Shown here: in pieces, positions 25,746 through 34,484 of the stretch
Layout: the number at the start of each line of letters is the position of its first letter
Numbering within the stretch: position 1 is the stretch's first letter
Assembly (NCBI GenBank): GCA_947361615.1
Contig: CANAJP010000003.1
Coordinates: 1-64,000 of the forward strand
Length of the DNA: 64,000 nucleotides
Reading direction: 5' to 3'
DNA from: an uncultured Candidatus Melainabacteria bacterium
Lineage (GTDB): Bacteria; Cyanobacteriota; Vampirovibrionia; Gastranaerophilales; Gastranaerophilaceae
The notes under the pieces: model-generated
Database searches by the model: none
Told to the model about the DNA's origin: nothing
The model's input: only the letters and a program-made list of their open reading frames with translations
Translations under genes and position numbers: made by a program

Positions 25746-26644
25746 AGTGTAGACTTAATCAAATTTCTTGCCGTATCAATCGGATTATCCGTATTTTTTA
25801 CTATTTTACGTGCAAAAGAACCGATTGCAATGCCGTTGTAGTTAATTCCACACATTTTAGCGAGTTCTGCGGTTTTGAAATTCGTCCCACCTGAAAGCAT
25901 TAAATAAACAGGAAGCTTAGCGTTCTGAACGATTTCCGCAGCGGCAACGGCTTGAAGTGTAGTTTTGTAATCATCCTGACCGCCGCTCATAGGGAATCCG
26001 TCCGCCTGAATTATCGTTGTATAAGGCGCTCTGCCCTCTATCATTCTTTTAATCCGCGCAACCATCTGCTCATCGCCGAGTTTTCCGCGGCCTGTACAAA
26101 TACTCAGCATGCCGGAATATACAGAACAAATATACGCCCATTTTTCATTAATTTCGTTCTCATCAAGCCCCATTGCGTGAAACTCGATACAATCAACGCC
26201 AAGCGCCAAAATCGGCGGTAAAACTTCTTTCAAATCCTTTTCTTTTGAATAAAAAGAAATCGCGCCCTTATGGCAAACTTTTGCACAACGACCGCAGCCA
26301 ATACAGTCGCGCTCTTTAACTTTGCAATAATTTATCGCCCGTTGCGGACAAATTTCCTGACATTTGCCACACTGAACGCATTTTCCACTGTCTATTTGCG
26401 CTTTAGAAACATGCGGATCATTTTTTATCCCAACACTAACGCAAATATAAGCGTCTGCAATACCACAATCCTTCAACGCGCACTTTGCGGCCAAGACGAT
26501 TTCCTCTTTTGCACACAGATCGAAAAACTTACACCCTGCCTGCGCATAAAGTTTAACGAGATTATAAACCTCTTCCTCATTTTCATTACCTGCGCCACAA
26601 ACAAGTTTAAAACATTTTTTCGCTTCCAATAAATCTTTTAACAT
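25742..26644 (-). CDS. ldpA: LdpA-like [4Fe-4S] protein (light-dependent period protein A homologue)
   Basis: 300 aa. The beginning (CFKLVCGAGNENEEEVYNLV, then YAQAGCKFFDLCA) and end (LMLSGGTNFKTAELAKMCG, then GIAIGSFARKIV) match my memory of cyanobacterial LdpA, an iron-sulfur protein that relays redox state to the clock in Synechococcus. Between them lie two ferredoxin-type clusters: Cys89/92/95/99 (CVQCGKCQEIC) and Cys114/117/120/124 (CIGCGRCAKVC). No kai gene is in the window. Cotranscribed with ribF and a beta-lactamase-like protein (overlaps of 4 and 1 bases), which suggests a flavin/redox setting (inference). The family call is from recall, not a search. Confidence 0.78.
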   Translation of the reverse strand: MLKDLLEAKKCFKLVCGAGNENEEEVYNLVKLYAQAGCKFFDLCAKEEIVLAAKCALKDCGIADAYICVSVGIKNDPHVSKAQIDSGKCVQCGKCQEICPQRAINYCKVKERDCIGCGRCAKVCHKGAISFYSKEKDLKEVLPPILALGVDCIEFHAMGLDENEINEKWAYICSVYSGMLSICTGRGKLGDEQMVARIKRMIEGRAPYTTIIQADGFPMSGGQDDYKTTLQAVAAAEIVQNAKLPVYLMLSGGTNFKTAELAKMCGINYNGIAIGSFARKIVKNTDNPIDTARNLIKSTL

Positions 26645-27837
26645 TAGCTTTTAACCAGATATTTATAAATCATATCAGACGCCTCAACAATAAACTCTTT
26701 TCCTTTAACAGAGTTATACGGACGGTTTGCAAGAATTACGACAATATAGCGCTGGCCGTTCGGAGCGTGAACAATTCCCGCATCCCCGAGCATTTTGCCA
26801 ATATCACCGGTTTTGTGCATAAAATCTGCACCTGCCCCGAGCCCCGCAGGAATAAGTCTGTCATTTTTAACATGTGACATATAAGAAATAATTTTTTCAC
26901 GCGAAGAAACACTCAAGAACTTAGGGTTTTCGATATTATATAGCAGTCTTCCCATATCACGGGCCGTAATGTAATTCGTACCTTCCATATCAGGAAGCCA
27001 GTTATTAACATGCGTTCTAGCAAGTCCCCAGTCCTTTATTTGCCTGTTAACTGCAGGCATGCCGCCGATTTTGGTCATAAGCATGTTTGTTGCAGAGTTA
27101 TCGGAGTTTGTAATCATCACCCGCGCAAGATTATCAATAGAATATTTAGAATTCTCCGCTTTGTATTGCAAAGCCCCAGAACCCTCTGCACGGAACAAAT
27201 CTGTCAAAACCATTTCATCATAAATAGATGTCTGACCGTTTTCGATATTTTTAAACAACGCAACAAGCACCGGAAGTTTAATAATACTTGCAGCCGAAAA
27301 AATCTCATCAGCATTAATATCAACATAATTATTGTCGTTATAATCCCAGACATAAATTGATGAATGTATAGTCGGATATTCTTGCTGAAGTGCCATCAGA
27401 CGATTTTTCAAAACATTCATCTGCTGATTTTCTTTAACAGGTAGCATCTTAGGATTTTTCTTATTAGCACCCTGAATAGTTCTTACACCGAGTGACCAAT
27501 CATTTGCAAGATATGTTTCGAGCGGGTGAACAAGTTTTTCGTAATCGGTAGTTATATGCGAATATCTTGAACCGGATGGAATAGCCTTAATATATTTATT
27601 AAACATCGCAGGAATAATAAACATAGCAACAAGCGAGAAAAACACAAGTGAAATAACCTTATGAATAAGCATATTGCGCTTAACTTTTTTCTTGTTAGGC
27701 TTAATCATAACGCGAGGACGATAATTTTCGGAACGCACATAATAAGGTCTGTCACCACGATAATAACGTTCCCTTGCCTCATAACTCGTTAAATTATTAT
27801 TATAAAAACTACTATCCCTATAAGCCGGTTGCGGCAT
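26644..27837 (-). CDS. Membrane-anchored class A beta-lactamase-like serine hydrolase, lacking the usual Glu166
   Basis: 397 aa. A Tyr/Arg-rich cytoplasmic tail (1-56) and one transmembrane helix (about 58-79) precede a beta-lactamase/transpeptidase domain. SxxK is Ser184-Ile-Ile-Lys187, SDN is 245-247 and KTG is 342-344. In class A enzymes the omega loop normally reads W-E-x-E-x-N. Here W280 is followed by LPDMEG, so the deacylating Glu seems absent or displaced. That favours a penicillin-binding or peptidoglycan-modifying role over antibiotic hydrolysis (inference). The ATG has GGAGGAG. It shares one base with the LdpA-like start and is first in the operon. Confidence 0.85.
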   Translation of the reverse strand: MPQPAYRDSSFYNNNLTSYEARERYYRGDRPYYVRSENYRPRVMIKPNKKKVKRNMLIHKVISLVFFSLVAMFIIPAMFNKYIKAIPSGSRYSHITTDYEKLVHPLETYLANDWSLGVRTIQGANKKNPKMLPVKENQQMNVLKNRLMALQQEYPTIHSSIYVWDYNDNNYVDINADEIFSAASIIKLPVLVALFKNIENGQTSIYDEMVLTDLFRAEGSGALQYKAENSKYSIDNLARVMITNSDNSATNMLMTKIGGMPAVNRQIKDWGLARTHVNNWLPDMEGTNYITARDMGRLLYNIENPKFLSVSSREKIISYMSHVKNDRLIPAGLGAGADFMHKTGDIGKMLGDAGIVHAPNGQRYIVVILANRPYNSVKGKEFIVEASDMIYKYLVKS

Positions 27838-27858
27838 ATCTCCTCCAAGTACTCCCTA

Positions 27859-27887
27859 ATTATATTATTAAAAAAATCATTTGGCAA
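27859..27887 (-). promoter_or_regulatory. Promoter of the beta-lactamase-like/ldpA/ribF operon
   Basis: On the minus strand TTGCCA (27887-27882), 17 bases, TATAAT (27864-27859), about 22 bases before the ATG at 27837. Confidence 0.65.
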
Positions 27888-27902
27888 ACGTCTTAATAAA
27901 TA

Positions 27903-28802
27903 TTAATTTTCATCATTTCCTGCCCGCAAGCTATCAATTTGCGCCTGAATTTCAGACGCTTTTTTCTCTAGCTGATTATAAACCTGTGAGTTAATTTCGC
28001 CACCAATGAGAATAAGCAGAGATGTATAATAAAGCCATACCATCAATACCGCAAAAGCCCCGATAGTACCGTAAACCATATTATAAGTGTTCAGATTATT
28101 AACGTAGATTGAAAAACCCCACGAACCGAGCAGCCAGAATGTGCAGAAAAACCAGGTACCTGGCAGTGCGCTGCGCATTTTAAATCTTTCGTTACCTTTG
28201 AGGTTCGGTAAAACATAATAGCTTAAAAATGCCATAAGGAACAACGCCGAAAACGCAATCGGCCAACGTAAAACAAGGATTAAACCGGCTGTTGGAATAG
28301 ATATGTGCAAAGAGTCCACAAGCGTTGTGATAATCAGTTTACCAAAGACAATCAAGTTTATACTCAAAAACAACACCATTGTGTCCACAAACACCATTAT
28401 CAATGACAACAATCTGGTATAAAAAAAGTTCCTGGTTTCATCAACTTTATAGGCACGGTTCAGACCTTTTAATACAACAGCGATACTGTTTGTTGAAAGA
28501 AAAAGCGTTACGCAAAAACCAATAACAGCCATAATATCCGCGTTTGAAAATATCATAACTTCATTCAACACCGATTTAATAAGGTTAATTGCCTGCGCCG
28601 GCATGACATTGTTAAGAAATAACAGTATAGGCGCCATCATAGACTTATGCCCCATCCAGCCAAAAACAGCCATCAAAAAAAGCATAAACGGAAAAATTCC
28701 GATGACCATCATGAACCCCATTTCCGCGGCCATACCACAAAAATCGTTACGAATAACAGATTTAATTAATTTTCTTAACCCAATAATAAAATGTCTTTTC
28801 AT
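27903..28802 (-). CDS. YihY/BrkB-family inner-membrane protein (UPF0761)
   Basis: 299 aa. Typical opening with DFCGMAAEMGFMMVIGIFPFMLFL, then about six membrane helices and the conserved region ending ILIGGEINSQVYNQLE. The family was once called ribonuclease BN by mistake; its true role is unsettled (possible transporter or envelope protein). A short coiled tail ends in DEN. It begins 4 bases inside the upstream phosphoesterase gene. The gap to the next operon contains that operon's promoter. Confidence 0.9.
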   Translation of the reverse strand: MKRHFIIGLRKLIKSVIRNDFCGMAAEMGFMMVIGIFPFMLFLMAVFGWMGHKSMMAPILLFLNNVMPAQAINLIKSVLNEVMIFSNADIMAVIGFCVTLFLSTNSIAVVLKGLNRAYKVDETRNFFYTRLLSLIMVFVDTMVLFLSINLIVFGKLIITTLVDSLHISIPTAGLILVLRWPIAFSALFLMAFLSYYVLPNLKGNERFKMRSALPGTWFFCTFWLLGSWGFSIYVNNLNTYNMVYGTIGAFAVLMVWLYYTSLLILIGGEINSQVYNQLEKKASEIQAQIDSLRAGNDEN

Positions 28803-29761
28803 AATCCCAATTTTTCGATTTTTCCTAAAACCTTTTCTACAGCACTCTTAACCGGCGCTTTTACAACACAACCTGCAGCAAGTTTATGCCCGCCTCCGCC
28901 GAATTCTGCACAAATCGCAGAAACATCAGCGGTTTTACTACGCATAGAAAATTTTGTTAAGCCGGAACCAATTTCCTTTGCAATAAACGCAATTTCTGTT
29001 GATGAAATAGCACGTAATTTTTCGGTCAACCCTTCCGTGCAATCAGGGCCAACGCCAAATTTTTCGACATCTTTTTTATAAACTTCAGTATAAGCGACTT
29101 TATCATCATGCAAAAACACAGCTTTATTCAGACAATAATTCTGAAACAAAAAGAAATTTTTCGGATAAGATTCAAAACACTGCTTGTAAACATCATGCGG
29201 TTTTACGCCGTATTCAAGTAATCTGGCCGCTGTTTCAAAGGTTTTTACCGAGGTATTGCTAAACTTAAACGCGCCGGTATCCGTCAAAATAGCGGTGTAT
29301 AACGCGAGTGCCGAGTCATAATTCAATCTCCACCCCAATTTTTGAGCAAGCGAAACAATAACTTCACCCGTCGAACTTGCATCTGGTTCAACGATATTAT
29401 ATTGTGCGTAAGAAATATTCGTTGCATGGTGGTCTATATTCAACGTCACCGCAGCCTTATCAAAGAAAATTTTAGCCTCATTCATTCTATCAATTGCCGC
29501 AACATCAACCGTTATAACCAAATCATAAACAAGCGATTTATCGATAGTTGCGAAGTATTTTGCGTTCTTAATCGCCGGAAGAAATTCATAAACTGCTGGC
29601 AAATTATCAAGCAGCATGTCACATTCTTTTTTATATTTTTCTTTTATTAAAGAAAACAATCCGCTCATAGAGCCAAGCGTGTCACCGTCAGGATTTATAT
29701 GTGAAATAATGAGTATTTTTTTTGCACTCTTTATGATATAATCAATATTATCGCAACTCAT
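28799..29761 (-). CDS. DHH/DHHA1 phosphoesterase (NrnA-like oligoribonuclease/pAp phosphatase)
   Basis: About 320 aa from ATG at 29761; a TTG 12 codons upstream has no ribosome-binding site and runs into the divergent gene. DHH domain motifs: SHINPDGDTLGS (metal-binding Asp), the DVAAID segment and NIDHHATN. The DHHA1 end carries GGGHKLAAGC. Such enzymes finish RNA decay by degrading nanoRNA and convert pAp to AMP in bacteria without Orn. Cytoplasmic. It overlaps the YihY gene by 4 bases and is divergent from the DciA-like gene with 44 bases between starts. Confidence 0.9.
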   Translation of the reverse strand: MSCDNIDYIIKSAKKILIISHINPDGDTLGSMSGLFSLIKEKYKKECDMLLDNLPAVYEFLPAIKNAKYFATIDKSLVYDLVITVDVAAIDRMNEAKIFFDKAAVTLNIDHHATNISYAQYNIVEPDASSTGEVIVSLAQKLGWRLNYDSALALYTAILTDTGAFKFSNTSVKTFETAARLLEYGVKPHDVYKQCFESYPKNFFLFQNYCLNKAVFLHDDKVAYTEVYKKDVEKFGVGPDCTEGLTEKLRAISSTEIAFIAKEIGSGLTKFSMRSKTADVSAICAEFGGGGHKLAAGCVVKAPVKSAVEKVLGKIEKLGL

Positions 29762-29805
29762 TCTCTGATGATAGCACAAAAGCAGAGAAGAAAACAAGGG
29801 CTAGA

Positions 29806-30141
29806 ATGGAAAAAGTTTTATACACGGATTTTGTAGGCATAGACGAACTTGTTGGGGAACTTTTGAAACAAAAAGAGTTCAAGAAAGCCATGACGCGCTC
29901 AAACCTGTGTAAATTCTGGCAAAGCGTGGTTAATAAAAAATTTGCGGATAAGTCAAAACCATACTCAATGCTTCCGGGGAACGTTATGGTAATAGCCTGC
30001 GAAAACGCAATTGTTGCACAGGAACTTTTATTAAATAAAACTCAATTGCTTGTAAAATTTCAGCCTTACGCAAAATCGCTGGACATAACAGTTAACGACT
30101 TAAAATTTGATGCTAAACGCTGGGTAAAAGATACTGATTAA
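29806..30141 (+). CDS. DUF721 / DciA-like protein
   Basis: 111 aa. The pattern W-x-x-VVNKKFADKSKPYSMLPGNVMVIACENAIVAQELLLNKTQLL matches the DUF721 domain. DciA members load the replicative helicase DnaB in bacteria that lack DnaC/DnaI, including Cyanobacteria. The short version here holds only the DUF721 (KH-like) domain with a short tail. The ATG is preceded by AAGGGC. Divergent from the DHH gene; 51 bases separate it from the peptide-binding protein gene. The DciA role is inferred from the family. Confidence 0.75.
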   Translation: MEKVLYTDFVGIDELVGELLKQKEFKKAMTRSNLCKFWQSVVNKKFADKSKPYSMLPGNVMVIACENAIVAQELLLNKTQLLVKFQPYAKSLDITVNDLKFDAKRWVKDTD

Positions 30142-30192
30142 CATACCCGACAGAGTATGTATTAAAAACCTTTTTTATGCTATCCTTTGTGT

Positions 30193-32055
30193 ATGAAAAA
30201 AATGGGTTATGTTGTATTAGTTATAATTCTTGTGCTTCTTTTTGCAAAAGCCTGCATAAGACGCGATATGCCGGATGCAGAAATAATAAGCGGCGGAGGA
30301 ACCGAAGAACAACTTTCGTTGAATATTTATCCTGTGGAACGAAAAAACGTTACAATTAACGGCGTTGACTACTTACAAACAAACGCTCCGATAGGAAAAT
30401 TCGGCGGAACCTTAATAAATTCCACAATCGGCGAGGGGCCGAAAACTTTTAACCCATTTAACTCAAAAGACGCAACATCTTCTACATTTGCGGATTTAAT
30501 GTACGACGGACTTGTGACAATCGACCCTGTAAGCGGTCAATATATCCCGAAACTTGCAAAATCATTTGAGGTAAAGGGCAACGACTATATTGTCCACCTG
30601 CGCCACGGGATAAAATGGTCAGACGGCAAACCTATTACAGCAGATGATGTTTATTTTACCTGGAAAAATATAATTCTGGACGGTTTTGGAAATACTTCGA
30701 CACGCGATTCAATTTCTGTTGACGGTAAACTTCCGACTGTCACAAAGATTGATGACTACACAGTAAAATTCACTACCCCAAAGCCGTTTGCACCGTTTCT
30801 GGCCTCACTTTCGACTGCGATTGCGCCGAAACATATATTTGAGCCTGCGGTCAAAAAAGGAAAAGACTTTTTCGACACATTTCTTTCGACAAACGTTAAC
30901 CTGAAAGACCTTGTAACTTCAGGCCCTTTCAAACTGGTGGAATATGTTCCTGCACAGCGTGCCGTCTACAAACGGAGTCCTGACTATTACGTAATAAATT
31001 CTAACGGCGAAAAACTACCGTATTTGGATAAAATAACTTACTTAATCGTAGGCGACGCGAATAACGAAGTTTTGAAATTTGAAGGCGGAGAACTTGATGT
31101 AATCGGAGTTAAAGGCTCAGATGTCCCGCGTTTCAAAGAACGTCAGGAAAAATCAGGCTTTTCACTCGTTAACCTGGGCCCTGACACGGGTACAATGTAC
31201 CTTTCAATGAACCTAAATAACAGATTAAATAAAGAGGGAAAGCCTTATGTCAATCCGACTAAAAGCAAATGGTTCTGCAACAAAAACTTCCGTGAAGCAG
31301 TTGATTTAGCAATTGACCGCGAAAACATGGTTTATAACATTGCAAACGGATTTGCGAAACCGCTTTTCACGCCTGAAAGCCTTAACTCAATATTTTTGAA
31401 TAAAGAATTGAAGCCTTACCCGCGCGACCTAGGAAAAGCACGCGATCTTCTTGAACAAGCAGGATTTAAACAGGACGCAAAAGGCAGACTTCGTGACGCT
31501 GACGGAAACCGAGTAGAATTTGATCTGCTTACAAACGCAGGCAATGCAGAGCGTGAAGCAATTGGAGTTATGGTCAAAGAAGACCTCGAAAGCCTAGGAA
31601 TGAAAGTTAACTTCAAACCTATTGAATTTAATTCGTTAGTAAACAAACTACTTTCTACATACGACTGGGATATGGTTGTAATGGGACTTACAGGCTCACC
31701 GCTTGAACCTAACGGAGGCAAAAACGTATGGCTTTCTAACGGTGCGCTACACATGTTCAACATGAGAACGCCACAAGAGGCAGGCAAAAACCTCTTGCCG
31801 TGGGAAGAAGAACTTGATTACCTTTTTGAAAAAGGAGCAATCGCACTTTCTTTTAACGAGCGCAAAAAGTTTTATAACCGCTATCAGGAAATAATTTACA
31901 ACGAAAAACCTATGATTTATCTTTATTCGCCAATCAGAATTACAGCGATAAGGAATAAATTTAAAAACATCTACCCTACAACACTGGGCGGCGTTATACA
32001 CAATATAGAAGAAATTTATGTTGATGATACGGGGGCAGAAAATGGAAATAATTAA
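30193..32055 (+). CDS. Peptide/nickel-type ABC transporter substrate-binding protein (SBP family 5)
   Basis: About 620 aa from ATG at 30193. The N-terminal hydrophobic segment ends ...LLFAKAC, a possible lipobox with cysteine at about residue 22, so it is probably a lipoprotein. Family 5 hallmarks: KLAKSFEVKGNDYIVHLRHGIKWSDGKPITADDVYFTW, then LGPDTGTMYLSMN and NFREAVDLAIDRENMV. It delivers oligopeptides or similar ligands to the permeases encoded next (14-base overlap). There is no recognisable Shine-Dalgarno; TATGCT lies only about 11 bases before the ATG, so the transcript may have almost no leader. Confidence 0.9.
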   Translation: MKKMGYVVLVIILVLLFAKACIRRDMPDAEIISGGGTEEQLSLNIYPVERKNVTINGVDYLQTNAPIGKFGGTLINSTIGEGPKTFNPFNSKDATSSTFADLMYDGLVTIDPVSGQYIPKLAKSFEVKGNDYIVHLRHGIKWSDGKPITADDVYFTWKNIILDGFGNTSTRDSISVDGKLPTVTKIDDYTVKFTTPKPFAPFLASLSTAIAPKHIFEPAVKKGKDFFDTFLSTNVNLKDLVTSGPFKLVEYVPAQRAVYKRSPDYYVINSNGEKLPYLDKITYLIVGDANNEVLKFEGGELDVIGVKGSDVPRFKERQEKSGFSLVNLGPDTGTMYLSMNLNNRLNKEGKPYVNPTKSKWFCNKNFREAVDLAIDRENMVYNIANGFAKPLFTPESLNSIFLNKELKPYPRDLGKARDLLEQAGFKQDAKGRLRDADGNRVEFDLLTNAGNAEREAIGVMVKEDLESLGMKVNFKPIEFNSLVNKLLSTYDWDMVVMGLTGSPLEPNGGKNVWLSNGALHMFNMRTPQEAGKNLLPWEEELDYLFEKGAIALSFNERKKFYNRYQEIIYNEKPMIYLYSPIRITAIRNKFKNIYPTTLGGVIHNIEEIYVDDTGAENGNN

Positions 32056-33019
32056 ATATATTCTAAAACGTATTTTACAGACAATTCCTCTGCTTTTTAT
32101 CGTATCTATCGTAAGTTTTGCACTCATAAGACTTTCTCCTGTCGACCCGCTTGCAGAACTCCGCTTGAATCCGTCGATTTCACAGGAAACACTTGAACGC
32201 GAACGCCAACGCCTCGGGTTGGATAAAAACATTGCGGTTCAATACGGTTTATGGGCTAAATCGTTTGTAAAAGGGGATTTAGGCATAACCTCAAACGGCG
32301 AAAGCGTTGCTCAAAAGCTTAAAGAACGAATTCCAAACACGCTGCTTTTGACTTCAATCGTAATCTTTTTGACGTGGCTTGTCGGTGTTCCGCTTGGCAT
32401 AATCGCAGCCGTAAAATGGAAATCTCCACTCGATAGAATTCTTACCGTTCTGACCAGCATAGGAATGGCGATTCCGTCGTTCTTTTTTGCAGTGTTATTG
32501 CTTATTTTTGCGGTAAAAACGGGCTGGTTCCCGATTGGCGGTCTCACAAGTTCTAACTTTATAGAAATGAATTTAGGCCAAAAAATCTTAGACATAACAA
32601 AACACTTAATCCTACCGGTGACGGTTCTTTTCACTGTTTCACTTGCAGGATTACAACGCCAGATGAGAGCAAACCTACTAGACGTTCTCGATAGTGACTA
32701 TGTTAAATTCGCACGAGCAAAAGGCGTTAGCGAATACAAAGTTATTATGAAACACGCGCTTAGAAACGCAGTTAACCCTATGATTACACTTCTTGGCTTT
32801 GAATTTGCGGGCTTGCTGAGTGGTGCGGCGCTTACGGAATATGTGTTTCAATACCCGGGCCTTGGCCGTTTAATCCTTGAAGCAGTCATGAAATCCGACA
32901 TCAACCTTGTTATGGCGTCGTTAATGATGGGCGCTATTATGTTAATCCTCGGCAACCTTATCGCAGACCTATTGCTAATATTCACCGACCCTCGCATAAG
33001 AACCGGAGGGACTAACTAA
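32042..33019 (+). CDS. Peptide ABC transporter permease (DppB/OppB type)
   Basis: 325 aa from ATG at 32042 inside the end of the binding-protein gene. Six membrane helices are seen. The N-terminus MEIIKYILKRILQTIPLLFIVSI and SPVDPLAEL are typical for DppB. The EAA loop that contacts the ATPase is at about 222-240 (FARAKGVSEYKVIMKHALRNA). Its stop shares one base with the next permease start. Confidence 0.93.
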   Translation: MEIIKYILKRILQTIPLLFIVSIVSFALIRLSPVDPLAELRLNPSISQETLERERQRLGLDKNIAVQYGLWAKSFVKGDLGITSNGESVAQKLKERIPNTLLLTSIVIFLTWLVGVPLGIIAAVKWKSPLDRILTVLTSIGMAIPSFFFAVLLLIFAVKTGWFPIGGLTSSNFIEMNLGQKILDITKHLILPVTVLFTVSLAGLQRQMRANLLDVLDSDYVKFARAKGVSEYKVIMKHALRNAVNPMITLLGFEFAGLLSGAALTEYVFQYPGLGRLILEAVMKSDINLVMASLMMGAIMLILGNLIADLLLIFTDPRIRTGGTN

Positions 33020-34059
33020 TGTTTAAAGAAATTCTAAACGGTTTAATGAAAGATAAGTTCGCAAAAATTGCGCTCTGGGTGCTGTTTATAATCTATTTTG
33101 CACTGGCGTTTGCAAACTTTATCGCACCTTACAGCAAAGATTTTTCGGACAGAAGTCTTGCCTACGCGCCACCATCAAAAATCTTCACAATAGACCAAAA
33201 CGGCAAGTTCTCAAAGCCTTACACATATAACTACAAGCGCTCGTTTGATGATAAAAACTTCAATATGTATCAACTCGACCGCTCGCAAAAATATTACCTG
33301 AAATTCTTTTCAAAAGGCACTGACGGCAAACGCCATCTGGTAAGCGTTCCACAAGGGGGAAACTTATTTTTACTGGGAACAGACATTAACGGACGAGATG
33401 TCTTCTCACGCCTACTTTTCGGAGGCAGAATTTCAATGACAATCGGATTTCTGGCGCTTTTCGTACTATTCCCGATAGGTATGATTTACGGCGGAATATC
33501 AGGCTATTTCGGCGGTAAAGTCGACACCATAATGATGCGTATTGCAGAGGGAATTATGTCCATCCCGAGTTTCTATCTTCTCATAATTCTTGCCTCTATT
33601 CTTCCGGCAGGAATGACAAGCATTCAACGCTTCATTCTAATCGTTATAATCCTAGCATTCATAGGCTGGGCAGGCTTCGCGCGGGTCGTTAGAGGTATGG
33701 TTTTATCTATAAAAAATCAAGAATTTGTGCAAGCAGCAAAATCCATCGGAGCGTCAAACTTCCGTATAATCACAAAACATATCCTCCCGCAAACAACTAG
33801 CTTCATAATCGTGGCAATAACCCTATCAATCCCATCCTACATTCTATCTGAATCAGGTCTAAGCTTCCTCGGCCTTGGTATCCAACAACCAGACGCAAGC
33901 TGGGGCAATATGCTTAAAGAAGCGCAAGTATTCTCAAACATAATATACCGTCCGTGGCTTCTAACCCCGGGGTTCCTAATCTTTATTGCAGTGCTTTCAT
34001 TCAACCTTGTCGGCGACACTATCAGGGATATCCTTGATCCTAAGTCGAAGATAAGGTAA
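33019..34059 (+). CDS. Peptide ABC transporter permease (DppC/OppC type)
   Basis: 346 aa. The N-terminal membrane helix is followed by a periplasmic extension (about 40-115) and then the permease core with LLGTDINGRDVFSRLLFGGR. The EAA loop is AAKSIGASNFRIITKHILPQ, and the core ends with SFLGLGIQQPDASWGNMLKEAQ and FNLVGDTIRDILDPK. Third and last gene of the importer cluster here. The ATP-binding subunits (DppD/DppF) are not in the window, so they must be encoded elsewhere or shared. Confidence 0.93.
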   Translation: MFKEILNGLMKDKFAKIALWVLFIIYFALAFANFIAPYSKDFSDRSLAYAPPSKIFTIDQNGKFSKPYTYNYKRSFDDKNFNMYQLDRSQKYYLKFFSKGTDGKRHLVSVPQGGNLFLLGTDINGRDVFSRLLFGGRISMTIGFLALFVLFPIGMIYGGISGYFGGKVDTIMMRIAEGIMSIPSFYLLIILASILPAGMTSIQRFILIVIILAFIGWAGFARVVRGMVLSIKNQEFVQAAKSIGASNFRIITKHILPQTTSFIIVAITLSIPSYILSESGLSFLGLGIQQPDASWGNMLKEAQVFSNIIYRPWLLTPGFLIFIAVLSFNLVGDTIRDILDPKSKIR

Positions 34060-34137
34060 TTTGTTCGCATCAATTCCGCCGTAATGTTTCGAGTCGAAGC
34101 CTTCCGCTCACGTTTGCTTTACATTTGCCGCTCCTGA

Positions 34138-34176
34138 CAAATTTTAAGCGGTTGTTATCAACAACCGCAAAATTTG
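34138..34176. repeat. Long near-perfect hairpin
   Basis: CAAATTTT pairs with AAAATTTG and GCGGTTGTT with AACAACCGC, with a 2-base bulge and a 3-base loop. It lies 79 bases after the permease stop and could end its transcript, though it lacks a T run. Confidence 0.7.
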
Positions 34177-34363
34177 AAACGTCGCTATCGTAGTGCTTGC
34201 CTGCTTGTCTTGCTCACGCAAGCCATCACGCAAGCACCGGCTTACGCCCTCTGCTCGCGATAGACGGCACCGTTCGCGTTCGCGGCCGAAAGCGCGGTTT
34301 CGCCCGTCGCACGCTCAACTGTCCGCAAGGCTAGCCTTGCTCCCTGCCTCTGCTCGCAGAGGC

Positions 34364-34391
34364 AAAAAAAAGACCTTGGTATTCAAGGCCT
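34364..34391 (-). terminator. Terminator of the thioredoxin-like gene
   Basis: On the minus strand CCTTG and CAAGG pair around AATAC, with flanking partial pairing, and are followed by eight T. It is downstream of the 34485-34943 gene. Confidence 0.6.
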
Positions 34392-34408
34392 ATCCGTTTA
34401 AATAAGAA

Positions 34409-34442
34409 GAGAGAGCTTTATATGTATATATAAAGTTCTCTC
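34409..34442. repeat. 15-bp AT-rich hairpin
   Basis: GAGAGAGCTTTATAT and ATATAAAGTTCTCTC pair with one mismatch around a 4-base loop. Close behind the thioredoxin-like gene on the minus strand; it may stabilise the mRNA end. Confidence 0.6.
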
Positions 34443-34484
34443 AAAATCGAAATTTGCTAGTTTTGTCAAAAATATTACAAAATA

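Larger units (their letters stand above)
34060..34484. repeat. GC-rich non-coding block of nested hairpins
   Basis: 425 bases without a credible gene. The middle (about 34070-34370) is visibly richer in G+C and CpG than the neighbouring genes and is packed with inverted repeats: a 17-bp bulged stem (34138-34176), CTTGC/GCAAG repeats (about 34196-34240), a perfect 16-base palindrome GCAAGGCTAGCCTTGC (34325-34340), TGCCTCTG-CTCG-CAGAGGCA (34345-34364), a terminator and a 15-bp stem (34409-34442). A 70-codon frame on the plus strand is Arg/Ser/Pro-rich and unlikely to be real. It looks like accumulated palindromic elements after the importer operon. Confidence 0.65.

Noticed and set aside
25742..26644. 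Evidence for a circadian clock
   Set aside because: An LdpA-like protein alone is not evidence of a clock; no kaiA, kaiB, kaiC or clock kinase is present in the window.
34193..34405. A 70-codon plus-strand frame in the GC-rich hairpin block
   Set aside because: Composition is Arg/Ser/Pro-rich with no ribosome-binding site, and the same bases form several hairpins; it is better explained as non-coding repeats.
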